64,000 nt of DNA from Bacteroidales bacterium (GTDB lineage: Bacteria > Bacteroidota > Bacteroidia > Bacteroidales > Tenuifilaceae): positions 1 through 64,000 of the forward strand of contig JACABB010000029.1 of assembly GCA_013376985.1 (NCBI GenBank), in the 5' to 3' direction. Below, piece after piece: positions 8,353 to 18,529 of this stretch; the first letter of the stretch is position 1; each line of letters starts with the position of its first letter. The position numbers and the translations under genes are program-made. The notes under the pieces are model-generated. The model ran no database searches. It was not told the origin of the DNA and was given only the letters and a program-made list of their open reading frames with translations.

Positions 8353-9204
8353 ATGATAACCTATCTATTTCCAGGTCAGGGAGCTCAAAAAACAGGTATG
8401 GGCTTGGATATTTTTGATCGCTTCCCAAAACATGTTAAAACTGCTGACAAAATATTGGGGTATTCAATAAAAGACCTTTGCCTAAACGCCTCCGAAGAAA
8501 AATTAAGCCAAACTAACTATGCTCAACCTGCTTTATTCGTAGTTAATGCATTAAACTATATTGCAGAAATAGAGAGAATTGGCGATGAGCCAGATTTTCT
8601 TGCAGGACATAGCCTTGGTGAGTACAATGCATTGTTTGCTGCTAAAGCATTTGACTTTGAAATTGGCTTGCAATTGGTAAAAAAAAGAGGCGAACTAATG
8701 GCACAAGCCCAGAACGGGGGCATGGCTGCTGTTATTGGTTTATCTCCCGAACGTATTGAATTAATTCTGAAAGATAACAATATCAACACCATCGATATCG
8801 CTAATTTTAACACGCCCGAACAATTGGTAATCTCAGGGAAAAAAGAATCGATTGAAAATTCAAAAAACATATTTGAGGAATCAGGTGCTAAAATGTACAT
8901 AGTTTTAAAAGTTGGAGGAGCCTTTCACTCACGTTATATGCAAGAAGCTGCTGATGAGTTTCGTAATTTCTTAAGTGGCTTCACTTTTTCACCTTTGCGA
9001 ATACCCGTAATTGCAAATGTTAGCGCATTACCTTATAAAAACGGAGAAATATTGGAAAATCTAGCCAATCAGATTCGTAAACCAGTCAAGTGGATGGACT
9101 CAATTATTTATCTGTACAATCAGGAGAATATGATTTTTAAAGAATTGGGCGATAGCAACATATTAACTAATATGCTGAAGAAAATTCGACCAGCGAACAT
9201 ATAA
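8353..9204 (+). CDS. Malonyl-CoA:ACP acyltransferase (FabD-like trans-AT)
   Basis: This 283-residue acyltransferase has the oxyanion motif FPGQGAQKTGMG at the N-terminus, the nucleophile Ser87 in GHSLGE and His192 in AFHSRYM. It loads malonyl units on carrier proteins. The large PKS-NRPS at 11391 has a KS but no AT, so this enzyme, or the second AT at 23640, must serve it in trans as well as the set 1 ACP. Confidence 0.9.
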   Translation: MITYLFPGQGAQKTGMGLDIFDRFPKHVKTADKILGYSIKDLCLNASEEKLSQTNYAQPALFVVNALNYIAEIERIGDEPDFLAGHSLGEYNALFAAKAFDFEIGLQLVKKRGELMAQAQNGGMAAVIGLSPERIELILKDNNINTIDIANFNTPEQLVISGKKESIENSKNIFEESGAKMYIVLKVGGAFHSRYMQEAADEFRNFLSGFTFSPLRIPVIANVSALPYKNGEILENLANQIRKPVKWMDSIIYLYNQENMIFKELGDSNILTNMLKKIRPANI

Positions 9205-9259
9205 ATCATTAAATACAATATACCTTTCTTTATTATTTTTTATTAAAAATATAATTAAA

Positions 9260-10606
9260 ATGATTTTAGCGGAATCTCTTGGCTGCGATGTTTATAAACG
9301 CAGGCACAACATACACTATGCATATGCAACAGGGGGAATGTACTATGGAATTGCTTCTCAAGAACTAGTAACCGCCATGGCTAATAATGGGTTCATGGGC
9401 TTTTTTGGTGCGGGCGGACTGTCCTTGGAAAAAATTGAAGAAACCATTTTATTCCTAAAAGACAATATACAAAATACGAATTATGGAATAAATATATTAT
9501 ACAATCATATTTTGTCGGCTAAGGAAAGTGCCATTATTGACCTTTTGTTAAAACATGAAATACGAAATGTGGAAGCAGCTTCATTTCCTATAGTTACACC
9601 TGAAATTGTAAGATATAGGTTAAAAGGAGCGTACCGGACAAAGGATGGAGCAGTAAAGTCATTGAATAATGTAATGGCAAAAGTATCAAGAATAGAAGTT
9701 GCAACACCATTTATGAGTCCTGCTCCCGCAAATATCATCGAAGAACTTCTTGTAGGAGGTAAAATCACGAAAGCCGAAGCTGAAATGAGCTGTGAAATTC
9801 CAGTAGCCAACGAAATATGCATAGAGGCTGAATCAGCAGGGCATACTGATAGAAGGGTTGCCAATATTGTTTTTCCTTCTATGCAAAAACTTCGTGATAA
9901 ATCATGTTGCGAACACAAGTACAGCGAAAAAATTTGTATTGGATTAGCCGGAGGTATTGGTACTCCAGAAGCAATAGCAGCAGCATTCGTAATGGGTGCC
10001 GATTTTATATTAACAGGTAGCATCAACCAGTGTACTATAGAATCTGGAACACACCCTTACGTAAAAGAATTGCTGAGTAAAATGGGTATAGAGGACACTG
10101 ATTTCACCCCAACAGGAGACATGTTTGAAACTGATGCGAAAATACAAGTACTTCGCAAAGGAGTGTTATTCCCTGTAAGAGCTAAAAAATTACAAGAAAT
10201 ATATAACAAATACAACTCATTACTTGAGTTAACAAGTGAAGAAAAGAACTTTCTGATTGACAAAATATTTAATGGAAAATCTTTTGACGAAATATATAAT
10301 GAATTAAAACAATATTTCCCTAGTGCAATTGTTGAACAAGCCGAGCATGATCCTAAAGCCAAGATGGCGCTAATTTTCAAGGATTATTTTTATAAATCTA
10401 TAAAAAATGCTTATTCAGGAAATGTTTCTGAAAAACTAAATTTTCAAATTCATATTGGCGCTGCAATGGGAGCATTTAATGATTATGTTGCAGGAACTGA
10501 ATTGGCGGATCATTCAAAAAGAAGTGCTCCAAAAATTGCCAAAATTTTAATGGAAGATGCAGCCAAAAAACTGAATGCATTTTATAATGGATTCCAAAAG
10601 AATTGA
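9260..10606 (+). CDS. PfaD-like FMN-dependent trans-acting enoyl reductase
   Basis: This 448-residue protein is of the PfaD / nitronate monooxygenase-like TIM-barrel family, which trans-AT polyketide and polyunsaturated fatty acid synthases use as an enoyl reductase in trans. Visible features are the N-terminal ATGGMYYGIAS-FGAGG region, FMN-phosphate-binding glycines (GLAGGIGTPEA and the following GADFILTGSINQ), and the family-typical C-terminal helical part ending in a conserved acidic/Asn-rich segment (AFNDYVAGTEL). Its presence implies that some double bonds of the chain are reduced, so the product need not be a fully conjugated polyene. Confidence 0.85.
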   Translation: MILAESLGCDVYKRRHNIHYAYATGGMYYGIASQELVTAMANNGFMGFFGAGGLSLEKIEETILFLKDNIQNTNYGINILYNHILSAKESAIIDLLLKHEIRNVEAASFPIVTPEIVRYRLKGAYRTKDGAVKSLNNVMAKVSRIEVATPFMSPAPANIIEELLVGGKITKAEAEMSCEIPVANEICIEAESAGHTDRRVANIVFPSMQKLRDKSCCEHKYSEKICIGLAGGIGTPEAIAAAFVMGADFILTGSINQCTIESGTHPYVKELLSKMGIEDTDFTPTGDMFETDAKIQVLRKGVLFPVRAKKLQEIYNKYNSLLELTSEEKNFLIDKIFNGKSFDEIYNELKQYFPSAIVEQAEHDPKAKMALIFKDYFYKSIKNAYSGNVSEKLNFQIHIGAAMGAFNDYVAGTELADHSKRSAPKIAKILMEDAAKKLNAFYNGFQKN

Positions 10607-10643
10607 TTAGAGAATTAGGATATAAACCTTAAAAAAATAAAAA

Positions 10644-11372
10644 ATGATTGAGAAAAAACTACAACGCAAAATGATGATTTTCATGATTTTCATGTACTTC
10701 GTTGCGCCCCAAATCTGGGGTATTTGGATGGTATTGAAACTTAATATCATTACTTTCCATCAGTATTTGCAACTTGCAACATCGCCTTTAACGATTTTAA
10801 TATTAGTCCTGTTTTTTTATGTAAACAAGAGTTACTATTTAGGAGTCATTAATAAAATTAAAACAAATAATCTAAAAGAGATAAGTACCACACCCATTTT
10901 TCATTTGATATCAATAATATTGTTTGGAACTGTGGGTACGTTTTTAGCCATGCTAACCCTATATTTTCCAAAGTTAAATATTTTAATTGACGCTCAGCCC
11001 ATTGAATCGTTTAAGACAGTAATAACGGGCATGTTAGCCGGAGCCTCATTAACGTTAACTTTTTTCTTTCTTTTCACATCTATGATAATTCATTCCATAG
11101 AAACTATATCTATAAATTATAAGGTTACAGCAACACGTAGTCTCTTCTATAAATATTTACCATGGAATATAGCCATAGTAATTACAGGCCTATTTTTATT
11201 GGTGTTTTCAACTGTCAAAGCCGTTTCTATAACCAGTAATGGGCTGAACACATACGATTTCATTGAAAAAGTGAATTTTAATATTCTCACATTATTGTTA
11301 CCTATTGCCATGGGAACTTTTTTGCTTATAAAACAAGTTAGCCTTCACAAACCCAAAAACACTAATAATTAA
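10644..11372 (+). CDS. Six-helix integral membrane protein, unknown function
   Basis: This 242-residue protein has six predicted membrane segments (about 10-31, 43-61, 86-107, 124-150, 172-194, 211-229) and short loops. I recognise no catalytic or transport motif. It sits 37 bases after the PfaD-like gene and 18 bases before the giant PKS-NRPS, so it is co-transcribed. A membrane anchor for the assembly line, or an immunity or transport helper, are possibilities only. Confidence 0.6.
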   Translation: MIEKKLQRKMMIFMIFMYFVAPQIWGIWMVLKLNIITFHQYLQLATSPLTILILVLFFYVNKSYYLGVINKIKTNNLKEISTTPIFHLISIILFGTVGTFLAMLTLYFPKLNILIDAQPIESFKTVITGMLAGASLTLTFFFLFTSMIIHSIETISINYKVTATRSLFYKYLPWNIAIVITGLFLLVFSTVKAVSITSNGLNTYDFIEKVNFNILTLLLPIAMGTFLLIKQVSLHKPKNTNN

Positions 11373-11390
11373 TAAAAAACACATACGATC

Positions 11391-14300
11391 ATGAGCGATA
11401 TTAATTTAGCTGATTTCGCATTGCAAGGCAATACAAACACCTCAGAAACCAATATTGAAGAAGTAAAACTTCATGATATTGCTATTATTGGGATATCTTT
11501 AAGATTCCCCCTAGCAAACTCATTAAAAGAGTTTGATAATAATCTTAGTAATGGAGTTGAATGCATAATGTCATATCCTAACAAAAGGGAAACTTTTTCT
11601 ACTAAATATCTGAGGTTAAAAAATGTAAAAGAGTCATACATCAAATATCTGAAAGGTTGTTATTTAAACGATATTGATTCGTTTGACAATGAATTTTTCG
11701 GCATTCCTCCCAGAGAAGCATCACTCATGGATCCTAACCAGCGAGTATTTCTTCAGGTTGCTTGGGAAGCATTGGAGGATGGCGGATACGGTGGTAAAAA
11801 ATTATCAAACACCCGTACAGGTGTTTATGTAGGGTTCACTCCCAATACCCAAATTTTTGATTATAGACAGGTGGTAGCCGATTTGGAATACGATAAAATA
11901 TCAATTGCTATTCCAGGAAATCTTACGTCAATGATGCCATCAAGGTTAGCATACTTTCTTGATTTAAAAGGACCTAGTTTGATGATTGACACAGCCTGTT
12001 CATCATCACTGGTAGCAATACACCTTGCTTGCAAGGGATTGCGTAGCGGAGAATGTGATTACGCAATTGCTGGTAGTGTAAACCTAAATATATTCCCAGT
12101 CGAAAAGTTCGGAAATCTTGGTGTTGAATCATCGGATGGACATACTCGTACATTTGATGATAATGCCAATGGAACTGGCATTGGTGAAGGTGCTGCTGCC
12201 ATTTTGCTTAAACCTTTGCATAAAGCCATTGAAGATAGGGATGAAATTTATGCTGTAATTAAGGGATCTGCAATTAATCAGGATGGAACATCGGCTGGCA
12301 TTACAGCTCCTAATGGAAAGGCACAGGAAGATGTTATGCTAAAAGCTTGGGAAGATGCAAATATTGAACCCCAGACAATTCAATATATAGAAGCACACGG
12401 AACAGGTACAATAATTGGAGATCCAATTGAAGTGCAAAGTATTAGTAATGCATTTTCAGTCTATACTAACAAAAAACAGTTTTGTGCCATAGGTTCAGTT
12501 AAACCCAATATCGGTCATTTATATGCTTCAGCAGGTATTGCTAGTTTAATTAAAGTTGTAATGTCATTACAAAACAAAAAACTATACCCTTCCATCAATT
12601 TTAAAACCCCAAATAGAAACATAAACTTTAGCGAATCAGCTGTTTTTGTAAACAATGAGCTCAAAGCATGGAATAACGGTAGCACTCCTCGCCGTTGTGG
12701 TATAAACGCTTTTGGCTTTAGCGGAACTAATTGTCATTTAGTACTTGAAGAAGCTCCTATTTTATCTAAAAAAGATAGTAAGGTTACTTTAGAAACTGAG
12801 ATTTTTACCCTATCGACAAAAAACACATCAGTATTGGCCAATATCGTACAAAACTACATTAAGTACCTGAACCGAAATCTAGAAAACACATCCATTTCAA
12901 TTCAAGACATTTGTTATACAGCCAACATTGGACGCGGGCAATATGATGTTCGTTTGGCCATGTTAGTCAAAAGCAAAAAGGAGTTACTGGAAAAACTGGC
13001 GAATTTTGATTTTGAAAATATTAACACCACTGATAAATCAATATTTTTCGGTTCTGCCAATTTAAGAAACACTGAAAATATCCGAGAGTTAACAAAAAAG
13101 GCCGAATCAGCAATTGCTGACATGTCTGTAAACAATAAAAATTACAAAAAACTAGCAAGCGAATTGTGTGGATTGTTTGTTAAAGGCGCTGAAGTCGGTT
13201 GGGATAAAATATACCTTTCAAATATACGATATCGACAACATCTACCTTTTTATGCCTTTAGTAAAACTGATTGCACAATAGTTATTCCTGAGTCATTACC
13301 TGATAATGAGGTCTACAATCACACTGTAGTTAAAATGACTTCGGACTCTACTTCAAAACGACCCACAATTACGGTTACGTTAATTGGCAATAGTGAAAAT
13401 GTATATTCAGATTTTGAAAAGCAGGTAGGTCAGGTTTGGTGTGATGTTATTGGTTACAAAACAATCGATATTAATGAAAATTTCTTTCATCTGGGAGGGG
13501 AATCCATAACGTTGATGCAAATTGTACAACGTTTATCGGAAATATACGATATGCACCTTACTATGGAAGATTTTGTGAATAACGCTACCATTAAGGGCTT
13601 AGCCACATTCATTATTAACAATCAAGGAAAAACAAAACGCATAGTATATCCTCAACAAATAGCAGATGCCGCAAATATTTACGAACCATTCCCTTTAACT
13701 GAAATACAAGTTGCATATCTTATCGGCAGAGATAAAAACTTTGAACTAGGAGGAATTGGCACACATATTTATGCCGAGGTTGAATCAACATTTGACATCC
13801 CTCGATTGAATCTTGCGCTTAATAAAGTTATCGCCAGACATCCTATGCTTAGGGCAGTATTTATTCCTGAAACACAGAAACAGCAAATACTTAAAAACGC
13901 CCCGTCATATACAATTGCTTATTCCGATATTTCTTCGCTAAATGAAAGCGCACAGAAGGAAAAGATCCTGAAGGAACGCGAACGTATGTCGCACCATGTT
14001 TTTGATCCAAAAAGTTGGCCGCTATTCGAATTAACAGCCTTTAAACTAGCTGAAAACAAAAACTATCTGTTTTTTGGTTACGATATGCTAATCGCTGATG
14101 GACTTAGCATTCAGATTTTTGAAAATGAAGTGGTGAATTTTTATCATAACCCAGATGAAAACTTACCTTCTCTTGACTTTACCTTCCGCGATTATATGCT
14201 AGCTTACGAAAATTTCAAACAAAGCGAGCATTATAACATTGACAAAGAATTCCATGCTCAGCATTTGGATGAATTGCCTTTTGGACCTTCATTATTGACT

Positions 14301-17300
14301 TCAGTTGCATTATCAAAGGTATCGAAACCTCTATTTAACCGCAAACAAAAAGTTTTTGACAAAGAGAGTTGGAATAAACTTAAATCTGTTGCAAGGAGTA
14401 TGCAGGTAACCCCATCAGCACTTATCCTTACAATATATGCGAAGGTGTTGAATTTTTGGAGTTCCGAAGATAGGTTTACTATTAACCTTACAGTATTCAA
14501 CCGATATCCGTTTAATAAGGAAATAAATAAGCTAATTGGAGATTTCACATCGGTAATTCTTATGAATTTGGACTTTTCCAATAATAAGGATCTAAACGAA
14601 CACATTAAAGATACAAACCTGAAAATGATGGAAGCTCTGAGTCACCGTCATTATGATGGGGTTAGTGTTATTCGTGAGTTAGCCCGCAGACACAACACAG
14701 GAACAAAAGCCCTTATGCCAGTGGTGTTCACCAGTATGCTTATTGATGAAAAAACCAGTGATTTTGAACTTACTGAACGTCTAGGTACTTTCACTTATGG
14801 GGTAAGTCAAACATCGCAGGTTTATCTTGATAATCAATTGACCGAAAACAACGGACAACTTTCAATTACGTGGGATTACGAGCAAACGGTATTTGATGCA
14901 AAAATTATTGACACCATGTTTGCCCAATATATGAGTATCATCGATGCAATAATTGACGAACGTCCAGTTGAAAAACTCTCTGTAAATGAACACGATAAGG
15001 CTCTTATTGCTAAATATAACGATACTTCTAAAAAACTTGCTATAGACACCCTTGACAATCTGTTCTATAACAACGTGTCAAAATATGGCAATAATATAGC
15101 TGTTAAGTCTGATATTTCTGATTTAACTTATAACGAATTAAACAAAAAATCAAATAAAATCGCTCATTATCTGCTTGAACAAGGTGTTGGTAATAATACA
15201 TGTGTGGCAGTAATTGCCCATCGCCAGCCTGAAACAATAGCTTATATGATGGGGGTACTTAAGGCTGGAGGAACTTATGTTCCTATCGAACCCGATTACC
15301 CAGAAGATCGCCGTGGATATATAATGGAGAATAGTAAAGCCACCATTATTTTGGATGCAGATACTTTCGATTTGAAAAATATAGACAAGTACAGTTCCGA
15401 AAATGTAACTGGATATAGCAAACTGGATGCGCTTGCATATATAATATACACATCGGGAAGTACAGGAAAACCTAAAGGGGTAATGATTACTCATAAAGCT
15501 GCAGTAAACACCATACTAGATATTAATCAACGGTTTGCCATCACTGCTGACGATAGAATACTTGGGCTTTCATCAATGTGTTTCGATCTTTCGGTTTATG
15601 ATATTTTCGGCGCATTATCAACGGGAGCATCCATGTTCATAGTTCCAGACATTAAAAATACTGAAAAAATTTCTGACATAATTGCTGAGCATCAAATTAC
15701 ATTCTGGAATTCAGTTCCTTCCGTAATGAATTTAATGGTTGAAAATCTTTCAATTAACGAAAACAGAAAATTTGTTAAGTATTTATCGCTACGCAATGTT
15801 TTAATGAGTGGCGACTGGATCCCTGTAGATTTGCCTCGTAAAATCAAAGGATACTTTCCAAATGCAGCGGTAACCAGTTTAGGTGGTGCTACAGAAGGTT
15901 CAATATGGTCTATCTATTATCCTATTAATGAGGTAAGTCCTACATGGAAGAGTATACCTTATGGATACCCCCTCTTAAACCAAAAATTTTATGTATTAAA
16001 CAAAGACCTTGATTTCTGCCCTGTGGGAGTAGAAGGCGAACTATTTATTGGTGGCGATGGTGTTGCAAGTGGATACCTCAATGATAAAGAAAAAACTGAA
16101 AAGGCATTTATTCAACACCCTAACTTAGGATATATCTATCGTACAGGTGATTATGGCATTTTCCACAAAGAAGGATATATAGAATTTATGGGAAGAAAAG
16201 ATGCTCAGGTTAAGATACGAGGACATAGAATTGAGTTAGGTGAAATCGAATCAAACCTTTTACAGCATGGTGGGGTAAATCAGTCTATTGCCTTAATTAC
16301 AGAGCTTGAGCCTGGTGATAAAAAAATAGTGGCATATGTAACACCTTCTTATTTAGTTGACTGGGACTATGAGTATACGGGTAATCTTCTACCAAATAAG
16401 CAAAAATATTTGAGACTACCTTTTACAAGCGATGTTGAACTAATTATTTCCGGAAATTCTTATAAAACATCTGCTTTGGATATTTCATCTATGGCAATTA
16501 CTCTTAATGGGAGTTACGATTCAGACAATCTAATTGAGGTCTTATTTACTATTCCTGGCGCAAATCAGCGTACACGTGTTAAGAGTGAAATTATTATTCT
16601 AACACAAGATAGGTGTGTTTTACTATTTAATGATTCATCGGAGGTAATTAACGACATTCAATCAAAACTCGATGATTACAAAATGTCGATTCCTTTCGAA
16701 TTATTAAATGAAGAATTCAAGAAACTGGAATTCAAACTTGAAGAGCAGTGTAAAATAAAATTATCTTCTGGTACAATTCTTGAATGTAACATTCGCCAAC
16801 TAACGCATTCCGGTGTTGCATTAACAGGTATTACAGAGGAAGTTAAAACAGAAAAAGGAAGTGTCGATATTGAATTCATAATAACAGGACTTGTTGGTTC
16901 AATAACCATCCCTGGGTTAATTGAATGGACAAAGGAGAACGTTGCAGGAATTCGATTTACAAAATCGAATCAAACTACGGAAATATTAACCAATCTAATT
17001 ATAAATTATTCCGAAGTATCGGGCATTTCAACTCAGGTATTAAAAGATCATCTTAAAAACAAGGTGCCTGATTATATGATGCCATACGCATTTATACAAT
17101 TGGATTATATTCCTTTAACCGCCAATCAGAAAGTAGATCGCAAAAAACTACCTAATCCTAGTACGGTACAAGAAGTTTCAAAAGCCAATAACGTTGCTCC
17201 ACAAAATGCTATCGAACGCAAAATATTCGAAATGTGGAAGGAGATTTTAAAAACAGATTCATTCGGTATTTATAATAATTTCTTTGAGCTAGGTGGCGAC

Positions 17301-18503
17301 TCACTTCAGATATACCAAGTTGCTATGCGTGCCGAAGCTGAGTATAAGATCAAAATACCGATTGATAGTTTGTACAAAGAGCCTACCATTGCCAATATAA
17401 GTCTTTTCATTCGCGATGTACTCGAAAAGTCTGGTCAAACTATACCAATGGAAGAAATTGTAAGTACTGGCAGTACAGATCTTGTTTATTTCTGGGTGCC
17501 AGGGGCAAGTTGGAATCTTGCTGACAATAAGGTAGTCATTAACGAAAGCGTCTATGATGCTGCCGATTTGTTTCCTAAATTTTATTTCCTTACCCAACAA
17601 GGATGTAGCGTGAACACATTGCTACAAGAATTCAAAGGCAAAGATGAAAGCAAAATAAAAAAAGTTGTAGACTGGCTTATTGGAGATGGAATATTGGTCA
17701 ACACCATCACATCCTGGCACAAAGTGTATGCCCCACATAAAAAACTATTCAACAATACTTACGATAAAGATCTGCTGTTCGATAAAACAAAGTACAATCG
17801 CTTTAAAGAAACACAAATGGCCAGAGAGTTTGACGGCGGATTAAACGTAAGCCTAGAATTAATCAATGATAAAGGTTCGTTACCCATTACACTATCTGAA
17901 CGCCGTTCTTATCGTAACTTTAACGAGCAGGAAATTATTCCGTTTACCAGTTTTTCAACACTCCTTTCAGTATTCAAGCAGCATAAAAATGCAAATGGCG
18001 AATACACTTACTATTATGCCAGTTCAGGAGCCCTCTATCCTATTGATATTTACATTTATGTGAAAGAAAACCGAGTAGAAAATGTTCGCGAAGGTCTATA
18101 TTACTATCATCCAGCAACACATAAATTGAATTTAATAAGCAAAGAAAAAATAACAGAAACATCGGCCTATGTTAAAAATAAAGAAATATTTAAATCATCG
18201 GCAATAACTATGTATATGGTATTTAATGCGGAGGCGTGTATGCCTGTATATGCGGCTAGTGGTTATTATTGGGCTACAATCGATGCTGGAGTTATGATAG
18301 GTAGTTTGACACAAGTTGCAGAAACTTGTAACATGGGCTTATGTTCTATTGGTGATATGAACTTTGATGTGATTAAAGATTTGTTTAAACTTAACAAACA
18401 TCAAGTGCTTCTGCACAATATAGAGCTAGGCATTAAACCTCAAAAAGCGTTGACTTACAACGAAGTTGTAGAAGTTTACGAACAGGCTAAAAACGCAAAC
18501 TAG
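11391..18503 (+). CDS. Hybrid PKS-NRPS: KS-PCP-Cy-A(Cys, PilZ-like insert)-PCP-oxidase
   Basis: This is a 2370-residue assembly-line protein. Its KS is at about 28-455 (Cys203, His336, His376). The linker at 456-675 keeps the flanks of an AT but lacks the AT itself, so loading is in trans. Carrier 1 has Ser705 (LGGESI). The condensation-type domain at about 760-1190 has D898-x4-D903-x2-S906, the heterocyclisation (Cy) motif. In the A domain from about 1210, the selectivity residues read D1399, L1400, Y1403, N1440, L1471, S1473, L1497, I1505, W1506 and K1914, the classical cysteine code. Between A8 (about 1606-1620) and the A10 lysine lies an insert at about 1656-1880 with two PilZ-like repeats. 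Carrier 2 has Ser1971. The C-terminal part at about 2030-2365 is a winged-helix segment plus SagB/McbC-type FMN oxidase (ASSGALYPIDIYIYV). I infer that it adds Cys, cyclises it to thiazoline and oxidises it to thiazole. There is no thioesterase domain. Confidence 0.92.
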   Translation: MSDINLADFALQGNTNTSETNIEEVKLHDIAIIGISLRFPLANSLKEFDNNLSNGVECIMSYPNKRETFSTKYLRLKNVKESYIKYLKGCYLNDIDSFDNEFFGIPPREASLMDPNQRVFLQVAWEALEDGGYGGKKLSNTRTGVYVGFTPNTQIFDYRQVVADLEYDKISIAIPGNLTSMMPSRLAYFLDLKGPSLMIDTACSSSLVAIHLACKGLRSGECDYAIAGSVNLNIFPVEKFGNLGVESSDGHTRTFDDNANGTGIGEGAAAILLKPLHKAIEDRDEIYAVIKGSAINQDGTSAGITAPNGKAQEDVMLKAWEDANIEPQTIQYIEAHGTGTIIGDPIEVQSISNAFSVYTNKKQFCAIGSVKPNIGHLYASAGIASLIKVVMSLQNKKLYPSINFKTPNRNINFSESAVFVNNELKAWNNGSTPRRCGINAFGFSGTNCHLVLEEAPILSKKDSKVTLETEIFTLSTKNTSVLANIVQNYIKYLNRNLENTSISIQDICYTANIGRGQYDVRLAMLVKSKKELLEKLANFDFENINTTDKSIFFGSANLRNTENIRELTKKAESAIADMSVNNKNYKKLASELCGLFVKGAEVGWDKIYLSNIRYRQHLPFYAFSKTDCTIVIPESLPDNEVYNHTVVKMTSDSTSKRPTITVTLIGNSENVYSDFEKQVGQVWCDVIGYKTIDINENFFHLGGESITLMQIVQRLSEIYDMHLTMEDFVNNATIKGLATFIINNQGKTKRIVYPQQIADAANIYEPFPLTEIQVAYLIGRDKNFELGGIGTHIYAEVESTFDIPRLNLALNKVIARHPMLRAVFIPETQKQQILKNAPSYTIAYSDISSLNESAQKEKILKERERMSHHVFDPKSWPLFELTAFKLAENKNYLFFGYDMLIADGLSIQIFENEVVNFYHNPDENLPSLDFTFRDYMLAYENFKQSEHYNIDKEFHAQHLDELPFGPSLLTSVALSKVSKPLFNRKQKVFDKESWNKLKSVARSMQVTPSALILTIYAKVLNFWSSEDRFTINLTVFNRYPFNKEINKLIGDFTSVILMNLDFSNNKDLNEHIKDTNLKMMEALSHRHYDGVSVIRELARRHNTGTKALMPVVFTSMLIDEKTSDFELTERLGTFTYGVSQTSQVYLDNQLTENNGQLSITWDYEQTVFDAKIIDTMFAQYMSIIDAIIDERPVEKLSVNEHDKALIAKYNDTSKKLAIDTLDNLFYNNVSKYGNNIAVKSDISDLTYNELNKKSNKIAHYLLEQGVGNNTCVAVIAHRQPETIAYMMGVLKAGGTYVPIEPDYPEDRRGYIMENSKATIILDADTFDLKNIDKYSSENVTGYSKLDALAYIIYTSGSTGKPKGVMITHKAAVNTILDINQRFAITADDRILGLSSMCFDLSVYDIFGALSTGASMFIVPDIKNTEKISDIIAEHQITFWNSVPSVMNLMVENLSINENRKFVKYLSLRNVLMSGDWIPVDLPRKIKGYFPNAAVTSLGGATEGSIWSIYYPINEVSPTWKSIPYGYPLLNQKFYVLNKDLDFCPVGVEGELFIGGDGVASGYLNDKEKTEKAFIQHPNLGYIYRTGDYGIFHKEGYIEFMGRKDAQVKIRGHRIELGEIESNLLQHGGVNQSIALITELEPGDKKIVAYVTPSYLVDWDYEYTGNLLPNKQKYLRLPFTSDVELIISGNSYKTSALDISSMAITLNGSYDSDNLIEVLFTIPGANQRTRVKSEIIILTQDRCVLLFNDSSEVINDIQSKLDDYKMSIPFELLNEEFKKLEFKLEEQCKIKLSSGTILECNIRQLTHSGVALTGITEEVKTEKGSVDIEFIITGLVGSITIPGLIEWTKENVAGIRFTKSNQTTEILTNLIINYSEVSGISTQVLKDHLKNKVPDYMMPYAFIQLDYIPLTANQKVDRKKLPNPSTVQEVSKANNVAPQNAIERKIFEMWKEILKTDSFGIYNNFFELGGDSLQIYQVAMRAEAEYKIKIPIDSLYKEPTIANISLFIRDVLEKSGQTIPMEEIVSTGSTDLVYFWVPGASWNLADNKVVINESVYDAADLFPKFYFLTQQGCSVNTLLQEFKGKDESKIKKVVDWLIGDGILVNTITSWHKVYAPHKKLFNNTYDKDLLFDKTKYNRFKETQMAREFDGGLNVSLELINDKGSLPITLSERRSYRNFNEQEIIPFTSFSTLLSVFKQHKNANGEYTYYYASSGALYPIDIYIYVKENRVENVREGLYYYHPATHKLNLISKEKITETSAYVKNKEIFKSSAITMYMVFNAEACMPVYAASGYYWATIDAGVMIGSLTQVAETCNMGLCSIGDMNFDVIKDLFKLNKHQVLLHNIELGIKPQKALTYNEVVEVYEQAKNAN

Positions 18504-18529
18504 TCCAATAGCAAATAATTTTTTCAAGT

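Noticed and set aside
16356-17040. The A-domain insert as a methyltransferase domain, the commonest insert at this site
   Set aside because: No GxGxG SAM motif or acidic loop is present and the length (about 225 residues) is too short; the repeats look like beta barrels.
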